Notes: generated from the sequence alone by a model not told the origin. Counted from the first letter of the stretch, positions 9,299 to 18,861 are shown. The stretch: DNA of 64,000 nt from Pseudoalteromonas umbrosa (GCF_030125375.1 NZ_JASJUU010000001.1:1436872-1500871), one strand, 5' to 3'. Program-made: numbers and translations.

Positions 9299-9664
9299 TT
9301 AAACATGACGTGCGTGCTGCACACCATCCAACCTTTTACTCCAATTGCCATTATGCTCGGCGTCACAGGCTTCTTCTGTATCAAATAAAATACGCTTGCT
9401 AATGCCTTTAACCTTTATGTTGTGTGCTGTTAACTTGCTCTCAATAGCCGACTTAAACCCAGCACCTTTATCGTCGCCCATTGCCAAGTTTAAGCTCTCT
9501 TGATTATCAAAAATACATACGACCGTTAAGCTGTCGGGAAAGTTTTGAAAATTGACCACATGAGTTAACCACTCAAACCCCTTATATACCTTCAAAGCGT
9601 CTTCACACGCTTCTGTCAAGGCAGCTACAATGGCTTTTTCTAATTTCTTATCTGATTTGCGCAT
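9299..9664 (-). CDS. Conserved hypothetical protein (gammaproteobacterial)
   Basis: The 121-residue soluble protein begins MRKSDKKLEKAIVAALTEAC and contains FEWLTHVVNF and SLTVVCIFDN. It resembles a family of small proteins in marine gammaproteobacteria that is sometimes automatically labelled a Fis-like regulator, but no helix-turn-helix is evident here. No signal peptide or membrane segment is visible. Function is unknown. It stands alone on the minus strand. Confidence 0.6.
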   Translation of the reverse strand: MRKSDKKLEKAIVAALTEACEDALKVYKGFEWLTHVVNFQNFPDSLTVVCIFDNQESLNLAMGDDKGAGFKSAIESKLTAHNIKVKGISKRILFDTEEACDAEHNGNWSKRLDGVQHARHV

Positions 9665-10186
9665 AATCTTAGATGCAACCTCTAAACTACAGCCGAAGCA
9701 TTAAACACAATAGAGGCTAATTATCGAACTGGTATAAAATAAACTCACGATATCTTAGCGCCGTTTAATCTAATTGTTAAGCGCTTCTGCTTTTATTCAA
9801 CAAGACAGCAATACCTATACCATGCTCCTTGCTTCATTAAATAAAGTAGCTCAATTTATATTTTTTGCTCGTCAACTCTAAAACTTTCCCTCTCATAATT
9901 AGGAGATGTTAACTGCGTATTTTTAAATAAAACCAGGTTCTAGAGATATCAAATAACAATTACTCGAACAGAAAAATAACACTCAAAAATCAATGTAAAT
10001 AGTTTCAAGTACGAAAGTATCTTCATAAATCAAACCTGAATTCATTAAATATTAGTTATAAATATGATCAAACCCATTTAACAAATACTTAATAAAAGAT
10101 AAACTCAATTAAAACATTTTATGGGTACTATTTTTCTATCAACAGGCACCAAATCATAAGTTAACTAAATTTTATAAGGATAAAAA
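9665..10186. other. AT-rich intergenic region
   Basis: This is the divergent gap between the conserved hypothetical gene ending at 9299 and the secreted protein starting at 10187. It is strongly AT-rich in its right half (about 9950-10180) and must hold both promoters. No gene or clear repeat was seen. Confidence 0.5.
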
Positions 10187-10663
10187 ATGAAAAAATTACT
10201 TACTGCACTTGCCCTAACGGCTCTATCTACCTCAGCAATGGCAACAACCGCTACAATTTACTCGTATGACCAAGTATTAAACGCACCTGAAGTTGCAGAC
10301 CCTACTATATACGCACATGTTGATGTAGTTAAAATGGTGGCTGTTTCTGAGTTCGATTTTGATAACAATAATGCGTTATTAATCCCAGGTGTACAATATG
10401 ATGAGCATGGTTTCATTTACTATACAGGCGAAGGAAGCCAACCTCGTGAGGTTTTATCTGGCGAAGTTGTACTGAACCTAGAGTGTAACTTTAGTAAAGA
10501 GCCAGAGCGTGCTGGTTTTAAAGGTATGGCATCTATTGCTATTACATTAGAGCCTGGTGCTGAATATGAGCTATATGCTGTTCATGATTCAAAAGCAATG
10601 GGATGGTTTGGCGCACCGAAAACAAACTTTTACCGCTGTGTACCAGGTATTAGAAAGCGCTAA
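10187..10663 (+). CDS. Hypothetical secreted protein
   Basis: The product has 158 residues with a typical cleavable signal peptide (MKKLLTALALTALSTSAMA, residues 1-19). The mature part is acidic and probably beta-rich, with two cysteines (in LECNFS and YRCVPG) that may form a disulfide. No family was recognised. An ATAAGGA ribosome binding site precedes the ATG. It is a single gene with a long AT-rich leader upstream and a hairpin downstream. Confidence 0.65.
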   Translation: MKKLLTALALTALSTSAMATTATIYSYDQVLNAPEVADPTIYAHVDVVKMVAVSEFDFDNNNALLIPGVQYDEHGFIYYTGEGSQPREVLSGEVVLNLECNFSKEPERAGFKGMASIAITLEPGAEYELYAVHDSKAMGWFGAPKTNFYRCVPGIRKR

Positions 10664-10699
10664 TTTCAGATAAGCCCTGTTGAATAAAGTATTAATAAA

Positions 10700-10731
10700 A
10701 GGGAGAGTAAGTATTTCTTTCCCTTTACTCA
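10700..10731 (+). terminator. Possible terminator hairpin
   Basis: Arms AAAGGGA and TCCCTTT flank a loop of about 15 bases, roughly 40 bases past the stop of the secreted-protein gene. There is no strong T run, so support is moderate. Confidence 0.4.
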
Positions 10732-10918
10732 GCAGGTGTAGTGACTTAAATAAACGTCTTAAAACCATCAATATAAGGTGGAAAGCAAGTTAGACCGTTC
10801 ACTCTTTATATCTCTGGGTAAATCAACTCCTAAGCCCACCCGCTAAATATCTTCGTTGTCAGTCTGCTCCGAGTTTAAAATCTTCAAGGAGCACATTGTG
10901 AAATAAACAAACCGATAT

Positions 10919-12061
10919 CTACAACTTTGCTTTTAGTTCTTTAACTTTTTCAGCAAATTTATCAGCCTCACCGTAACCTGTTTCTTTTGAGAGTGTATAA
11001 GCTTGCTCATATACTTTTATCGCTTCTTTCACTTGCTTATTTTTTTCTAAAGCTTCAGCCAACCAAACATAATTTTGCGGGTATTTATTCATGATGTAAG
11101 CTTCAGCATTACGTCTAAACACAGTAACAGCACCAGCATAGTTTTCCTGCTTCATTAACTCTAGGGCCAAAGGCACATATATTTCTTGAGGCTGCTTCGC
11201 TGCTTGACCATATTTTTTCATAATGTCTGCTTCATGGGCTAAGAATTTCTCACTGCTAAAGTCATCCATAATCGCCTGAGGAAGCCTCATGTCTGAAAAG
11301 ATAAATTTAAGCGCAAAATAGTTGTTAAGCAGTGGTGCCGACATATGTCCTTCATCATCAAACTCTTCATGTTTCCAACGAACACCTTTAGGTGTTGTAG
11401 TTTCAAGCTCTTTGACAAATCGCTTCAACGAATGACGGTTACCATCTTCTTTTCCAACACCAAAGTACAATGCTTTATCTAACGCATCAGAAGCGCTTAA
11501 AAATGCTTGAAAGTCTTTCACTGGCTCTTCTTTATTCCACCAAAATGCGGGACCCATCACTATGTAGGCATCAAACAAATCTGGCGATTCCATCAATGTA
11601 TAAGCGGCAAACAACCCAGCTAGGGAATGACCTTCCAACACGCTAAAATCATTTGTTCTATATGTATTGTTGATATATGGAATGAGTTCTTTACTCAAAA
11701 AATTCAAAAAAGTTTTCGCTCCACCACTCTCCTCAACACCAACCATTTTTGTAGGGCTGAAATCCTTCATGCGGTTTTCACTTTTGATCCCAACAATAAT
11801 ACTGGGCGGCATGCTACCAACGCGTGTTAAAACATCAACACTCCCCACTACATGTTTTAGATTTTGAACACCATCCAATAGGTAGATCACGGGATAAGCG
11901 GCTTTTGAGGCGTCATATCCATCCGGCAGAGAGACCACTACTGTTCTCTGCTCTTTTAGTATTTTTGATTCAAATTCAAAGCTTTTTGCAATACTGACTT
12001 GCGATTGTGCATGTACGCTAAACTGCAACAACAGCAAAAAGATAAGGGCCACTCTAATCAC
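10919..12061 (-). CDS. Secreted esterase (esterase D/Fes-like) with C-terminal TPR region
   Basis: A signal peptide (residues 1-18) precedes an esterase-D type alpha/beta hydrolase domain. This contains YLLDG (oxyanion side), the elbow LEGHSLAG with Ser146, and His239 in DEGHMSAP. The family includes trilactone esterases such as IroE/Fes and S-formylglutathione hydrolases. After about residue 290 comes a helical extension with TPR-like repeats (YAGAVTVFRRNAEAY and VKEAIKVYEQAYTL), a common accessory in marine bacterial members. The start is GTG with AAGGAG about eight bases upstream. It may act on esterified metabolites in the periplasm; the exact substrate is unknown. Confidence 0.8.
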   Translation of the reverse strand: MIRVALIFLLLLQFSVHAQSQVSIAKSFEFESKILKEQRTVVVSLPDGYDASKAAYPVIYLLDGVQNLKHVVGSVDVLTRVGSMPPSIIVGIKSENRMKDFSPTKMVGVEESGGAKTFLNFLSKELIPYINNTYRTNDFSVLEGHSLAGLFAAYTLMESPDLFDAYIVMGPAFWWNKEEPVKDFQAFLSASDALDKALYFGVGKEDGNRHSLKRFVKELETTTPKGVRWKHEEFDDEGHMSAPLLNNYFALKFIFSDMRLPQAIMDDFSSEKFLAHEADIMKKYGQAAKQPQEIYVPLALELMKQENYAGAVTVFRRNAEAYIMNKYPQNYVWLAEALEKNKQVKEAIKVYEQAYTLSKETGYGEADKFAEKVKELKAKL

Positions 12062-12426
12062 TCTATATATCTCCTTGATTTATTTTGATTATTCCACCGT
12101 ACCAATAAAGCCAAGTTGATAAGCTACTTTGTCCATTTTCAAAAGTTCCACTACTCACCTTTTTGTATGAATCCAATAGAAAAACAATGAGCTTTGATTA
12201 CAGTTACTTACTTCTTTGATTTATCAAGTTTAGTGAATATTCGGAGTATAGAGCCTAACTGCATGATAAAGTTCCTTAAAAAATACAACAAACTAAATTT
12301 CAATGCTAAAAGCATATAGGATTTCTTTTTTCCAAACGAAACTATAAAAGAAGAAAGGACATGATTACTGAAATTATGAAATATTAAATGCCCAGACAAT
12401 AGTAGTAATTTTACCCAGTAAGTAGT

Positions 12427-12453
12427 CATGGTAAGTTGGTCTCCCTTACCATG
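12427..12453. terminator. Hairpin downstream of the PD40 gene
   Basis: A perfect nine-base stem (CATGGTAAG with CTTACCATG) lies about 20 bases after the stop codon of the gene at 12472-13395. No T run follows it, so it may be a 3'-end stabiliser rather than a true terminator. Confidence 0.5.
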
Positions 12454-12471
12454 CTCATGCATTATTCTTAA

Positions 12472-13395
12472 CTACCCTTTGAAGTAAGCCTCTTTCAACT
12501 CAGTGATGATTTGCGTGCTGACCCAATAAATATTTGATACATCATTTGGCTCGTTATATCTGGCAAAAAACAAATACTGACCATCTGGCGATACTCTGGC
12601 CACTGTTTCTGAGTAAGGTGTATTGATACTCGTGCCTAAATTAATCGGTTTAGACCAACTACCATCAGCTTCTTTAAAGTAAACAAATAAATCACTGTCT
12701 TTTCTCGCTTTATCGTCACGGTTTCTTGCGTTAACCAGTAAGTAGTCTTCATTTGGCGAGATGAATCCATGCAAGCCAAACTCAATGTCCATTGGCTTGG
12801 CCTTTAAAAACTGCCCATTTTCTTTTTGTGCGGTATACATTCTGCGCTCTGACATATTGGTAAAGATCATATCGCCATCAATGCCCTGATTAAAATCAGA
12901 GAGTCGCCCCGTGTTAAGTGGTGATTCAAAACGCTTTGCTTCACTGAGACCTCCATCTTCTCTGGTGACATACCAAATACCAGACTCTTTAGAGTCAGGG
13001 CTTCTGCCGGTAAAGTACACTCGCTCTTCATTTAAACTTGCGTAAGGAACGAGCTCATACTCCATCTTTCCGCCAGTAAAACCAGCTTCTTTTGGTTTTG
13101 TCCAGTACCCGTTCTCAATCTTTGAGTACATAATTTTAGGGCTTGTATCCACCCCATCAATCACATCTAATGCAGTAAAGTACATCTCTTTTAAATCTGG
13201 AGAAAAAGAGATACCAAATTCATAACGACCTTCAATTGACACTGTATTTGCTGCAAATACCTCTGGCGTTAACCCTGGCGTTTTTTGACCAAACCAATCC
13301 CCTTTTAGAGCAGAAAATGAGGCGGCTACACTCACATTGCACATCATTGTCGCCGCAATACATATCACACTTGAAACTGATTTAATTTTATTCAT
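12472..13395 (-). CDS. Secreted PD40 (WD40-like) beta-propeller protein, paralog 1
   Basis: The 307-residue product has a signal peptide (about residues 1-25) and repeated beta-propeller blades with the PD40 signature. Examples are ISFSPDLKEMYFT near residue 63 and RVSPDGQYLFFARYN near residue 270. Such TolB-like propellers are binding scaffolds, and no catalytic residues are evident. Two paralogs occur at 15485-16330 and 48822-49796. All three share an early PEVFA..TVS-type segment and a late INTP..VSPDG segment. An AAAGGA site precedes the ATG. Function is unknown; binding a cell-surface or glycan ligand is speculation. Confidence 0.75.
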   Translation of the reverse strand: MNKIKSVSSVICIAATMMCNVSVAASFSALKGDWFGQKTPGLTPEVFAANTVSIEGRYEFGISFSPDLKEMYFTALDVIDGVDTSPKIMYSKIENGYWTKPKEAGFTGGKMEYELVPYASLNEERVYFTGRSPDSKESGIWYVTREDGGLSEAKRFESPLNTGRLSDFNQGIDGDMIFTNMSERRMYTAQKENGQFLKAKPMDIEFGLHGFISPNEDYLLVNARNRDDKARKDSDLFVYFKEADGSWSKPINLGTSINTPYSETVARVSPDGQYLFFARYNEPNDVSNIYWVSTQIITELKEAYFKG

Positions 13396-13885
13396 GGTTT
13401 TATCCTTTACTTCTTGTCACTCGAAAATCAACTTAGGTTTCCAAGTTTACTTTGCATTTTGTTTTACCACTCTGGCCAGTCGCACTCATGCAAGTGTTTA
13501 CCAGAAAAAACAGAGCAGATTTAATTTTTATTTATTATCAAGTAAGTAGCTTTCAATTCACTGAAGCCAATTTACCAACTTTAATCGATATGTGGTGTAA
13601 ACTAATGTAAAACATGGAAGCGCTTTCACGGTGAAGAGAGCATTAATCAATGGCTGGGCCGAGCCCATCATTGTAAATAGATATGAGACACAGGAAGTAT
13701 AAACAAATGTAAAGTGGTCGATCCCAAAGTATCGACCTAACAATAAAGCTGACTTGATAAAGTCCACAACTTACTATTAATAAGTAACAAAAAGCATAAA
13801 TATAAAACGAAACGCTTTATTGCCGACCATTGGTTTCAAAAGCGTCTTTAAGTACACGATAAATTTATGATCAATGGGCAAGTCC
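13396..13885. other. Intergenic region with a LacI-operator-like palindrome
   Basis: No convincing gene is seen. Positions 13615-13628 read TGGAAGCGCTTTCA, one mismatch away from a perfect palindrome of the type bound by LacI/GntR-family sugar regulators. It lies about 220 bases upstream of the PD40 gene start. No LacI-type gene is in the window. Confidence 0.35.
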
Positions 13886-14455
13886 TTAAACCTTGTTTAA
13901 AATACCCAAGACACCAAAAAAAGCAGCCATAGGCACAACTGTTGTGGCATCAATGGCAACGGCGACTGGAGTCACGACGATTTTACCCACTCTAGTAACC
14001 CCACTTTCAGGCATTTCAATCACAACATAATGATCATCCGCTAAGGTTTGAAAAGGAAAGTCTCCTTCAACATCATAGCGCTTACCTTTTAAATTAAACT
14101 CCAGCGCTACATTGCCATGCTGATCAAATGGGATGTTATTTACCGCTAGCATTTTCTTATCTGCAACCCTATTAGACACTAATTTAAGTGTACCTGTGAG
14201 CTGGTTGTTCCTATCGATTTTGAAGCCACTATACGTAGGAATAAATTCAATATGTCTGCTTACTTCTAATGAACTTGTCAGTAAATCACCAGCCTCAAAA
14301 ACATAGCTGTATTTTGTGCCAGTAATTAATAGCAACTTTTTATCACTAGCCGCGTAAAAGCCGGTAACTTTCTCTTGATAGCTGGGTGAATGCCATAACT
14401 GTGCAGTACAGCCAGAGAGAATCACCATTACAAACATGATAAAACTGAATTTCAT
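13886..14455 (-). CDS. Hypothetical lipoprotein
   Basis: The 189-residue product has a clear lipoprotein signal: a short hydrophobic stretch then ILSGC, giving lipidated Cys16. The mature part is mostly beta strand and hydrophilic, and a hydrophobic C-terminal stretch (about residues 165-189, VTPVAVAIDATTVVPMAAFF) might anchor or pack against a membrane. No family was recognised. AGGGAG lies upstream of the ATG. It is on the same strand as, and just downstream of, RNase H1, with an 83-base gap, so co-transcription is possible. Confidence 0.65.
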   Translation of the reverse strand: MKFSFIMFVMVILSGCTAQLWHSPSYQEKVTGFYAASDKKLLLITGTKYSYVFEAGDLLTSSLEVSRHIEFIPTYSGFKIDRNNQLTGTLKLVSNRVADKKMLAVNNIPFDQHGNVALEFNLKGKRYDVEGDFPFQTLADDHYVVIEMPESGVTRVGKIVVTPVAVAIDATTVVPMAAFFGVLGILNKV

Positions 14456-14538
14456 TGTTCAATATCTCCCTATATTATTCTTATCAGAAAATAGATTGCT
14501 TTTAATTAAATAAAATCATTGTATTAAAGAGTATGTGC

Positions 14539-15300
14539 CTAGCCAGCTCGCAAAGCCAATATGGAATCAATATTATCAATACCTTCAAACTGATGTAGTG
14601 TCTCGCATTGACGCTCGATAGCAACAATTGACATCCGATCAGCAAGTTCATTACCCTCTATGCCAACATGCCCGTTGACATGATGGATCTTAACCTTAGT
14701 CGCAATTTTTTGATAAATCTCAAAGGTCGGTTGGATAATATCTAAGTTCTTGATCTCACCATCGGACTTGGTCCAACCTTTTTTTTGCCAACCTATGGCC
14801 CATTTAGTAATACAATCAATCGCATATTTAGAGTCACAAAATATTCCAACAGTGTGCCCTTGTTCTAAATAACCAAGAGCAACCACCAGTGCTTGCTTCA
14901 ACCCTCGCAATTCAGCCGTATTGTTTGTGCCAACCGGCTGATAAAACCCATACCAAAGCTCAGCTAATTGATTGCTTTGATAAATAGCAAGCCCAGTTCC
15001 CGCTTCTCCAGGGTTCGGATCGCACGCACCATCAGTAAAGATTTTAAATTCATATGGCATAGTATCGATTTGCGCTTGCGTCACCGGCGCTGGTTTTGGG
15101 GCTTTAGCACCTTTGCTTGCCGTACTTTTTTCACCTTGTAAATTAGATTTTTTACCAAACGCGGCTTCAGCTTCTGCTAACGACGGAAAAGACTTATATC
15201 GAGCTCCCGCAAAGCCATCAACCAAAGATTTGCATTGCGTCCATGTCGTAAAGATCCCCGTTTCTCTGCCTTTCCAAACAACATAATATTTTTTAGCCAA
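14539..15300 (-). CDS. rnhA: Ribonuclease H1 with N-terminal hybrid-binding domain
   Basis: The 253-residue protein has an N-terminal RNA/DNA hybrid-binding domain (residues 3-48, KYYVVWKGRETGIF...F-S-AEAEAAFG), a lysine/alanine/proline linker, and a C-terminal RNase H fold. The four acidic active-site residues are visible: Asp90 (FTDGA), Glu130 (TAELRG), Asp156 (FCDSK) and Asp221 (LADRM). It cuts the RNA strand of RNA-DNA hybrids. This two-domain form resembles eukaryotic RNase H1 and is longer than E. coli RnhA (155 residues), so it may be a second RNase H rather than the main one. The start is TTG with AGGAG upstream. Confidence 0.9.
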   Translation of the reverse strand: MAKKYYVVWKGRETGIFTTWTQCKSLVDGFAGARYKSFPSLAEAEAAFGKKSNLQGEKSTASKGAKAPKPAPVTQAQIDTMPYEFKIFTDGACDPNPGEAGTGLAIYQSNQLAELWYGFYQPVGTNNTAELRGLKQALVVALGYLEQGHTVGIFCDSKYAIDCITKWAIGWQKKGWTKSDGEIKNLDIIQPTFEIYQKIATKVKIHHVNGHVGIEGNELADRMSIVAIERQCETLHQFEGIDNIDSILALRAG

Positions 15301-15435
15301 ACTTTTCTCCTAGCGCTCTTGAGGTGCAGGCTCCATTGTAGAGTATCTCAGCGAAAAAAAACGCATATATGCACGAGTAGATGAAAAAACAGCGAATACT
15401 TTAACTATAAGGACAACAATTACACTAAAATGCAT

Positions 15436-15458
15436 AAAGGCGCTCCATAGGCGCCTTT
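15436..15458 (-). terminator. Terminator of the second PD40 gene
   Basis: A compact hairpin (AAAGGCGC and GCGCCTTT arms) lies about 27 bases past the stop codon at 15485 and is flanked by T-rich sequence on the minus strand. Confidence 0.75.
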
Positions 15459-15484
15459 ATTCAACTAACAATATAATATGACTG

Positions 15485-16330
15485 TTAACGCTTGGGCCTG
15501 AGATCATCAATGACTTTGGCATCCACCCACATAATATCCGAGTCATCTTCGCTAAATTTTCTGTTGAAAAATAAGTACTTTCCATCAGGAGATACCACAG
15601 CGCCTGTATCTGGTCCGGGCGTATTGATTTTATCTCCTAAGTTTATTGCATCACTCCATATACCATTTTCCAATTGAAAGCTCACATACAAGTCAGTCTT
15701 TCCATAGCCACCTTCTCTTTCACTGTCCCAAATAATGTAGCTTTCATCTGGTGCTACAAATGGATGCGCTGTCCATTTTCCTGAATTTATTTGTTTGCCA
15801 AACGCTTTGGGTGCCTCTCGTTTGCCATCAATCAAACGGGAGTATCGAATCGTACCTTTAACTTCTCGCTCATCAAAAACATACATACCCTTGTCTGATA
15901 CGCTGATCACCATAATTGGTATCGATTTAAATGCCTTGCCAATACTTTTTGGTTCAGACCATTGTTCACCAATGCGGTCACGATAGGTTCTGCCTGAATA
16001 CATTTTCATACCATCAGCAGAAAAAGCGCCGCCAACGCCTGCTGGCAACTCTATTTCATGCCACTTCCCATCAATCAGCTTAAACATTAATTGCGTACTG
16101 GTTCGAGCCTCACGATTGTTTCTTGTAAAGTAATATTCAGTCATGTCTGGCGTAAATCTGCCAGTCCAATCGCGATGCTCTTTAGATACAATACCGGGCG
16201 CGAAAACTTCTGGCGTCTCGTCAGGTGGTGTTTGCCCAAAATAAGGGCCCGTAATATCTTTGGCAAATCCAGTAGCGCTAAATATTAAACTTGATAAAAG
16301 TAGCGTGATTGAATAAGAGTAAAGCTTCAT
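15485..16330 (-). CDS. Secreted PD40 beta-propeller protein, paralog 2
   Basis: The 281-residue product has a signal peptide (residues 1-23, ending GFAKD). Propeller blades carry the PD40 pattern, for example GRFTPDMTEYYFTRN early and AVVSPDGKYLFFNRK near the C-terminus. It shares the ETPEVFAPGIVS motif and the C-terminal INTP-VSPDG-LFF block with the paralogs at 12472 and 48822. No catalytic motif is apparent, and a binding or scaffold role in the periplasm or outside the cell is the usual inference for such proteins. AAGGAAAA precedes the ATG, and a terminator follows the gene. Confidence 0.75.
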   Translation of the reverse strand: MKLYSYSITLLLSSLIFSATGFAKDITGPYFGQTPPDETPEVFAPGIVSKEHRDWTGRFTPDMTEYYFTRNNREARTSTQLMFKLIDGKWHEIELPAGVGGAFSADGMKMYSGRTYRDRIGEQWSEPKSIGKAFKSIPIMVISVSDKGMYVFDEREVKGTIRYSRLIDGKREAPKAFGKQINSGKWTAHPFVAPDESYIIWDSEREGGYGKTDLYVSFQLENGIWSDAINLGDKINTPGPDTGAVVSPDGKYLFFNRKFSEDDSDIMWVDAKVIDDLRPKR

Positions 16331-17122
16331 TGTTTTTTCCTTATTATTGGCTCAATTCGTTATCTCATCGAGGCCAAACTCGATTAAGCAAATTCAGCGT
16401 ATGCACTTCAAACAAAAAGCGCCTTACGTCTTTATGATTTCTCTTTGATTTTTCTTGAAAATCAGTTTGGAGCACACAACAGAAAATAATACGTATTTAT
16501 ATCAAATTGTTAATTACATTCCATCTGTAATAAGTTGGGAGCTGACATGTTGATTTTTCGAAGCTCTAACACAACCAGCTAGGTTCTCTTCGACCTAATC
16601 AACTCAATTTTCTGCGCATCTAACCAATCACTTGTTGCTCTCCAAACTCCCGTATGTGCGCGAAAAGTGAAATGTTCAAGTAAACAGAACCCACCGCGAC
16701 TAAACTTCAATCAAGACTATGAAAATCAAAGATTAAAATCTTAAAGCCCAGAAAATCAACTTATGATCGTGATAATAATGACACTACACACGTGCCTAAT
16801 AAAAATACTTTACACCCCGAGAATAAGCTCAGCATGAGTGACAAAAACAACATAAATATGTTGAATCGCTAAACCAAACTTGAGCAATATGAATGTGTAA
16901 CAGCACGGCACATTATTAAAAGAAAAAGTACAAAAAGCTTAACTCAACAAGCAATCCAAAACTTTATAACTACAACCAACTTATAAAACGCCCGTTTTCA
17001 TCAAACTTTATCCTATTTATTGAACTAAATATAAAATATTTCATTTCATTATTTTTCAATAGCCAAATATCTCAATCAAACTATGATGAATGAGCAATTA
17101 TCAAACAAAAAAGGAAATTACA
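16331..17122. other. Long divergent intergenic region
   Basis: The nearly 800 bases between the second PD40 gene and the peptide gene hold no convincing gene on either strand. The right end (about 16980-17090) is very AT-rich and probably contains the promoter of the small peptide gene. Confidence 0.5.
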
Positions 17123-17296
17123 ATGAAACTATTACTTAACAAAAAAAATATGAAAAGCCTCACAAGAACAAACAAAAACCTACCACAGGAATTAACAGAT
17201 AAGGTTGCAGGCGGTTTTAGAACAGATTGGAGAGACTGTACAGGTACAACTTATGGTTGCCACTCTTTTGGTACTTGCCACTCAAGGCTTTGCTAA
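17123..17296 (+). CDS. GG-leader peptide, candidate RiPP/bacteriocin precursor
   Basis: The 57-residue peptide starts at an ATG with a clear AAGGAAAT site; an upstream in-frame ATG at 17090 has none. Residues 1-31 form a basic, hydrophilic leader beginning MKLLLNKKNMKSL and ending in DKVAGG, a double-glycine cleavage signal. The remaining 26 residues begin FRTDWRD and contain four cysteines plus several Thr, Ser, Gly and His. Such leaders are cut by C39-peptidase ABC exporters or sit on modified peptides. No modification enzyme or exporter is adjacent, so processing would have to be supplied from elsewhere. It is a stand-alone gene followed by a strong hairpin. Confidence 0.65.
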   Translation: MKLLLNKKNMKSLTRTNKNLPQELTDKVAGGFRTDWRDCTGTTYGCHSFGTCHSRLC

Positions 17297-17315
17297 TAAG
17301 TAATCAAAGATAAAA

Positions 17316-17355
17316 AACGATGCTTACCTTGCAAAAAGCAAAGGTACGCATCGTT
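17316..17355. terminator. Hairpin after the GG-leader peptide gene
   Basis: Long arms (AACGATGC-TACCTTGC with GCAAAGGTA-GCATCGTT) begin about 20 bases past the stop. The stem is long but lacks a T run, so it may mark or protect the 3' end of the peptide mRNA. Confidence 0.6.
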
Positions 17356-17529
17356 CACAAAATATCTGACAAGGTAATTCCCTGTATAAACAAACAAGCT
17401 TAATGTCATAGAACACCTCAAGTTGTAATAACGAAATAAAAGCCAATCCTTTTTACCTAGCAACTCGTCGAATTTAATTCAAAATACCTATTTCTCGTGT
17501 TAGATATGCTAAGTACTAACAATAAAAAT

Positions 17530-18840
17530 ATGAGAAAGGATATGAAGAAAATAACAAATAAAATAGGACTATCAATTTTGCTGATGGGTTTAAGCTATAA
17601 CACGTTGGCTTTATCTGATCACATTAAACTACTCAATCAAGTAGAATCAAAAGTCATTGATTGGCGGCGGGATATCCACCAAAACCCCGAACTGGGCAAC
17701 CGTGAAGTGCGCACTGCTGCGCTCGTCGCAAAACATTTAAAGTCTTTAGGGATGCAAGTTGAAACAGGCATTGCCTACACTGGCGTCGTCGGTTTTTTAA
17801 AAGGCGCAAAGCCCGGGCCAACAGTTATGTTACGCGCTGATATGGATGCGCTGCCGGTTACAGAAAAAACTGATTTACCCTTTAAATCTACAAAGGTGAC
17901 AAATTATCAGGGTGTCGATGTCGGTATTATGCATGCTTGCGGCCACGATACACATGTCGCAATGTTAATGGGTGCAGCTGAAGTACTAAGCGGTATGCAA
18001 AGTGAGCTCGCAGGTAACGTCATGTTCGTTTTTCAACCGGCTGAAGAAGGCGCACCAGAAGGAGAGGAAGGCGGAGCCGAGCTAATGTTAAAGCAAGGCA
18101 TATTTGATAGATACCAGCCCGATGTGGCCTTTGGTATACATATCACATCCAAACTCAATGTCGGCCAAATCGGCTATCGAAGTGGCCCAACGATGGCCAG
18201 TGCCGATAGATTTGAAATTAAAGTGACCGGAGAACAAACGCACGGCTCTACACCTTGGGCTGGGGCAGACCCAATTGCAGCCGCCGCTCAAATTGTATCT
18301 GGAGTCAATCATATTGTGAGCCGACAAATAGATATTACCAAAGAGCCTGCTATCGTGTCTTTCGGCAAAATCTCAGGCGGCGTTCGAAACAATATCATTC
18401 CTGAAGAAGTTAATATGATAGGGACAATTCGCAACTTTGATATGGAAAATAGACAGCAGATCTTTGATAAAATAACCCACACCGCAGAGCATACAGCAAA
18501 AGCCTCTGGCAATAAGGCCAAAGTCGTGATCAAAGAAGGCTACCCAGTCACAGTCAATGATCCACTGCTGACCGAGAAAATGCTACCATCTCTTGCAAAA
18601 GTGGTCGGCGACGCTGGGCTCATAAATATGCCGAAAGTGACAGGAGCCGAAGATTTCTCATTTTACGCCATGGAGGTACCTGGTTTATTCGTGTTTTTAG
18701 GGGGAACACCGAAAGGCACACACCCCAAAGATGCACCAAGTAACCATTCACCTTACTTTTTTGCCGACGAATCAGCCTTTAAATTAGGTACGCGCGCACT
18801 CACTGAGTTCACCCTCGATTACTTGTCGCAATCAAATTAA
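17530..18840 (+). CDS. Secreted M20 family amidohydrolase
   Basis: The product belongs to the M20D amidohydrolase group (hippurate, IAA-amino acid and N-acyl amino acid hydrolases). Metal-site motifs are visible: MRADMDALP, HACGHDTH, PAEEGAPEGEEGG, GIHITS and a C-terminal GAEDFSFYA. A lid/dimerisation domain lies in between (around HGSTPWAGADP). An N-terminal signal peptide (ending LALSDH) puts it in the periplasm or outside. The start is uncertain: ATG at 17530 or at 17542, while the frame also opens at a GTG at 17497. It lies 230 bases downstream of the GG-leader peptide gene, but a hairpin separates them, so a functional link is only a possibility. Confidence 0.85.
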   Translation: MRKDMKKITNKIGLSILLMGLSYNTLALSDHIKLLNQVESKVIDWRRDIHQNPELGNREVRTAALVAKHLKSLGMQVETGIAYTGVVGFLKGAKPGPTVMLRADMDALPVTEKTDLPFKSTKVTNYQGVDVGIMHACGHDTHVAMLMGAAEVLSGMQSELAGNVMFVFQPAEEGAPEGEEGGAELMLKQGIFDRYQPDVAFGIHITSKLNVGQIGYRSGPTMASADRFEIKVTGEQTHGSTPWAGADPIAAAAQIVSGVNHIVSRQIDITKEPAIVSFGKISGGVRNNIIPEEVNMIGTIRNFDMENRQQIFDKITHTAEHTAKASGNKAKVVIKEGYPVTVNDPLLTEKMLPSLAKVVGDAGLINMPKVTGAEDFSFYAMEVPGLFVFLGGTPKGTHPKDAPSNHSPYFFADESAFKLGTRALTEFTLDYLSQSN

Positions 18841-18861
18841 CCTATTGATATGTATAACTAA

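Noticed and set aside
12208..12462. 84-codon open frame between the esterase and PD40 genes
   Set aside because: It starts across a hairpin that follows the PD40 gene, lacks a good ribosome binding site and has no recognisable features.
13558..13767. 69-codon open frame with hydrophobic stretches
   Set aside because: No ribosome binding site, overlaps the operator-like palindrome region, and codon use looks random.
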